Below, piece by piece: positions 50,921 through 51,266 of a stretch of 51,266 nt of DNA (positions are counted from its first letter, which is position 1; each line of letters opens with the position of its first letter). This DNA comes from Paenibacillus tianmuensis (GTDB taxonomy: Bacteria > Bacillota > Bacilli > Paenibacillales > NBRC-103111): contig NZ_FMTT01000046.1 of NCBI RefSeq assembly GCF_900100345.1, positions 1 through 51,266 of the forward strand. Direction: 5' to 3'. Below the pieces are notes generated by a model that made no database searches, was not told where the DNA came from, and saw nothing but the letters and a program-made list of their open reading frames with translations. The translations under genes and the position numbers were made by a program.

Positions 50921-51002
50921 CTCTTTTCACCTCCTTACCTTACAAATATTTGATTATTATATTCGAAAATAACAGGCCTGTTGATTAACCAAATTATGTA
51001 AT

Positions 51003-51266
51003 CTAAACAACCCTCTGGGGGTTATGTGTCTGCACAATATATTGAATCTTTATAAGCCATTCAGCAGGCAGCAGATGAAGAGCGAATAAACGTGTAAATC
51101 GGACAAAGGAGAGTTCCACATGCCGAGATATGGATGCAGAAACGGAGTCAAACAGCCATTTCAGCAGAACGTACACCATCAATGCTGCAAATAACTGACC
51201 ATAAACGGCGTTCTCTGTTGTCCCAAACAACGTAGGAATGTTTAAATGCTGCTTAATCCAACGAAA
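51003..51266 (-). CDS. IS4-family transposase, C-terminal part
   Basis: The frame enters from the right edge and ends at 51003, giving 87 residues of the C-terminus. Its text (FRWIKQHLNIPTLFGTTENA, VYGQLFAALMVYVLLKWLFD, LSFVRFTRLFALHLLPAEW) is typical of the end of IS4-type DDE transposases of Bacillota, including the region around the catalytic glutamate helix. Whether the whole gene is intact cannot be judged. It bounds the efflux locus on the right and may have helped mobilise it. Confidence 0.82.
   Translation of the reverse strand, partial: FRWIKQHLNIPTLFGTTENAVYGQLFAALMVYVLLKWLFDSVSASISRHVELSFVRFTRLFALHLLPAEWLIKIQYIVQTHNPQRVV

Overview
The window looks like the chromosome of a spore-former-type member of the Bacillota, most likely Paenibacillaceae (Paenibacillus, Cohnella or a relative). 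The grounds are strong AGGAGG-type ribosome binding sites, TTG and GTG starts, LPXTG surface anchoring, an SLH-like protein, a CotH-type kinase, a CcpA-type cre site, c-di-GMP riboswitches of both classes and mixed GC content. This is inferred from gene content; no marker gene for taxonomy is present.

Left third (1-10 kb). A cut IS200/IS605 TnpA and a VanW-family gene precede three CRISPR loci that share one repeat family: a 17-repeat array (1696-2809, read leftward), a decayed 4-repeat array (5400-5629, leftward) and a two-repeat stub facing the other way (6556-6651). Arrays 1 and 2 have TTGGAA-17-TATAAT promoters, and all three loci carry a conserved hairpin in the leader. There are no cas genes in the window. 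Between the arrays lie an arginase-family gene divergent from a CGNR zinc-finger regulator, a possible MITE and a small XRE regulator. A divergent LysR/MFS efflux pair and ppaC (Mn-dependent pyrophosphatase) follow.

NAD module (10.3-13.1 kb and 26.7-27.6 kb). pnuC, nadR and an ADP-ribosylglycohydrolase form a leftward operon. Its promoter carries a 17-bp palindrome that recurs, with one mismatch, upstream of an NrtR-type Nudix regulator 14 kb away. The pnuC promoter is followed by a leftover 3' end of a second nrtR gene.

Pel module (14.2-26.7 kb). A tightly packed leftward operon encodes an epimerase-PelD fusion, PelE, PelA-like deacetylase, PelF and a PelG-CotH fusion, then a VTC-domain protein and a DUF4956 membrane protein. 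It is a c-di-GMP-responsive exopolysaccharide system joined to a CotH/VTC/DUF4956 module. A secreted DUF4832 protein is transcribed divergently.

Catabolic operon (27.6-39.8 kb). A ROK regulator, an FbpABC/2-AEP-type ABC importer, two PIG-L deacetylases, a creatininase-family amidohydrolase, an ArgH-like lyase and a BadF-type sugar kinase form one leftward operon. Its promoter contains a perfect cre match. The substrate is unknown; an amino-sugar conjugate is plausible.

Right end (39.9-51.3 kb). A NamA-like ene-reductase is divergent from an Lrp regulator. A c-di-GMP-II riboswitch with terminator then precedes a 1359-residue LPXTG adhesin and a class D sortase. A c-di-GMP-I riboswitch precedes a secreted transglutaminase-like protein, followed by an SLH-like secreted protein. 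Last comes a 14-TM-type MFS efflux gene preceded by an unlisted 55-codon leader peptide whose stop lies in an SD-sequestering hairpin, then a cut IS4-type transposase. Pel, adhesin, sortase and transglutaminase together suggest a c-di-GMP-controlled sessile programme.
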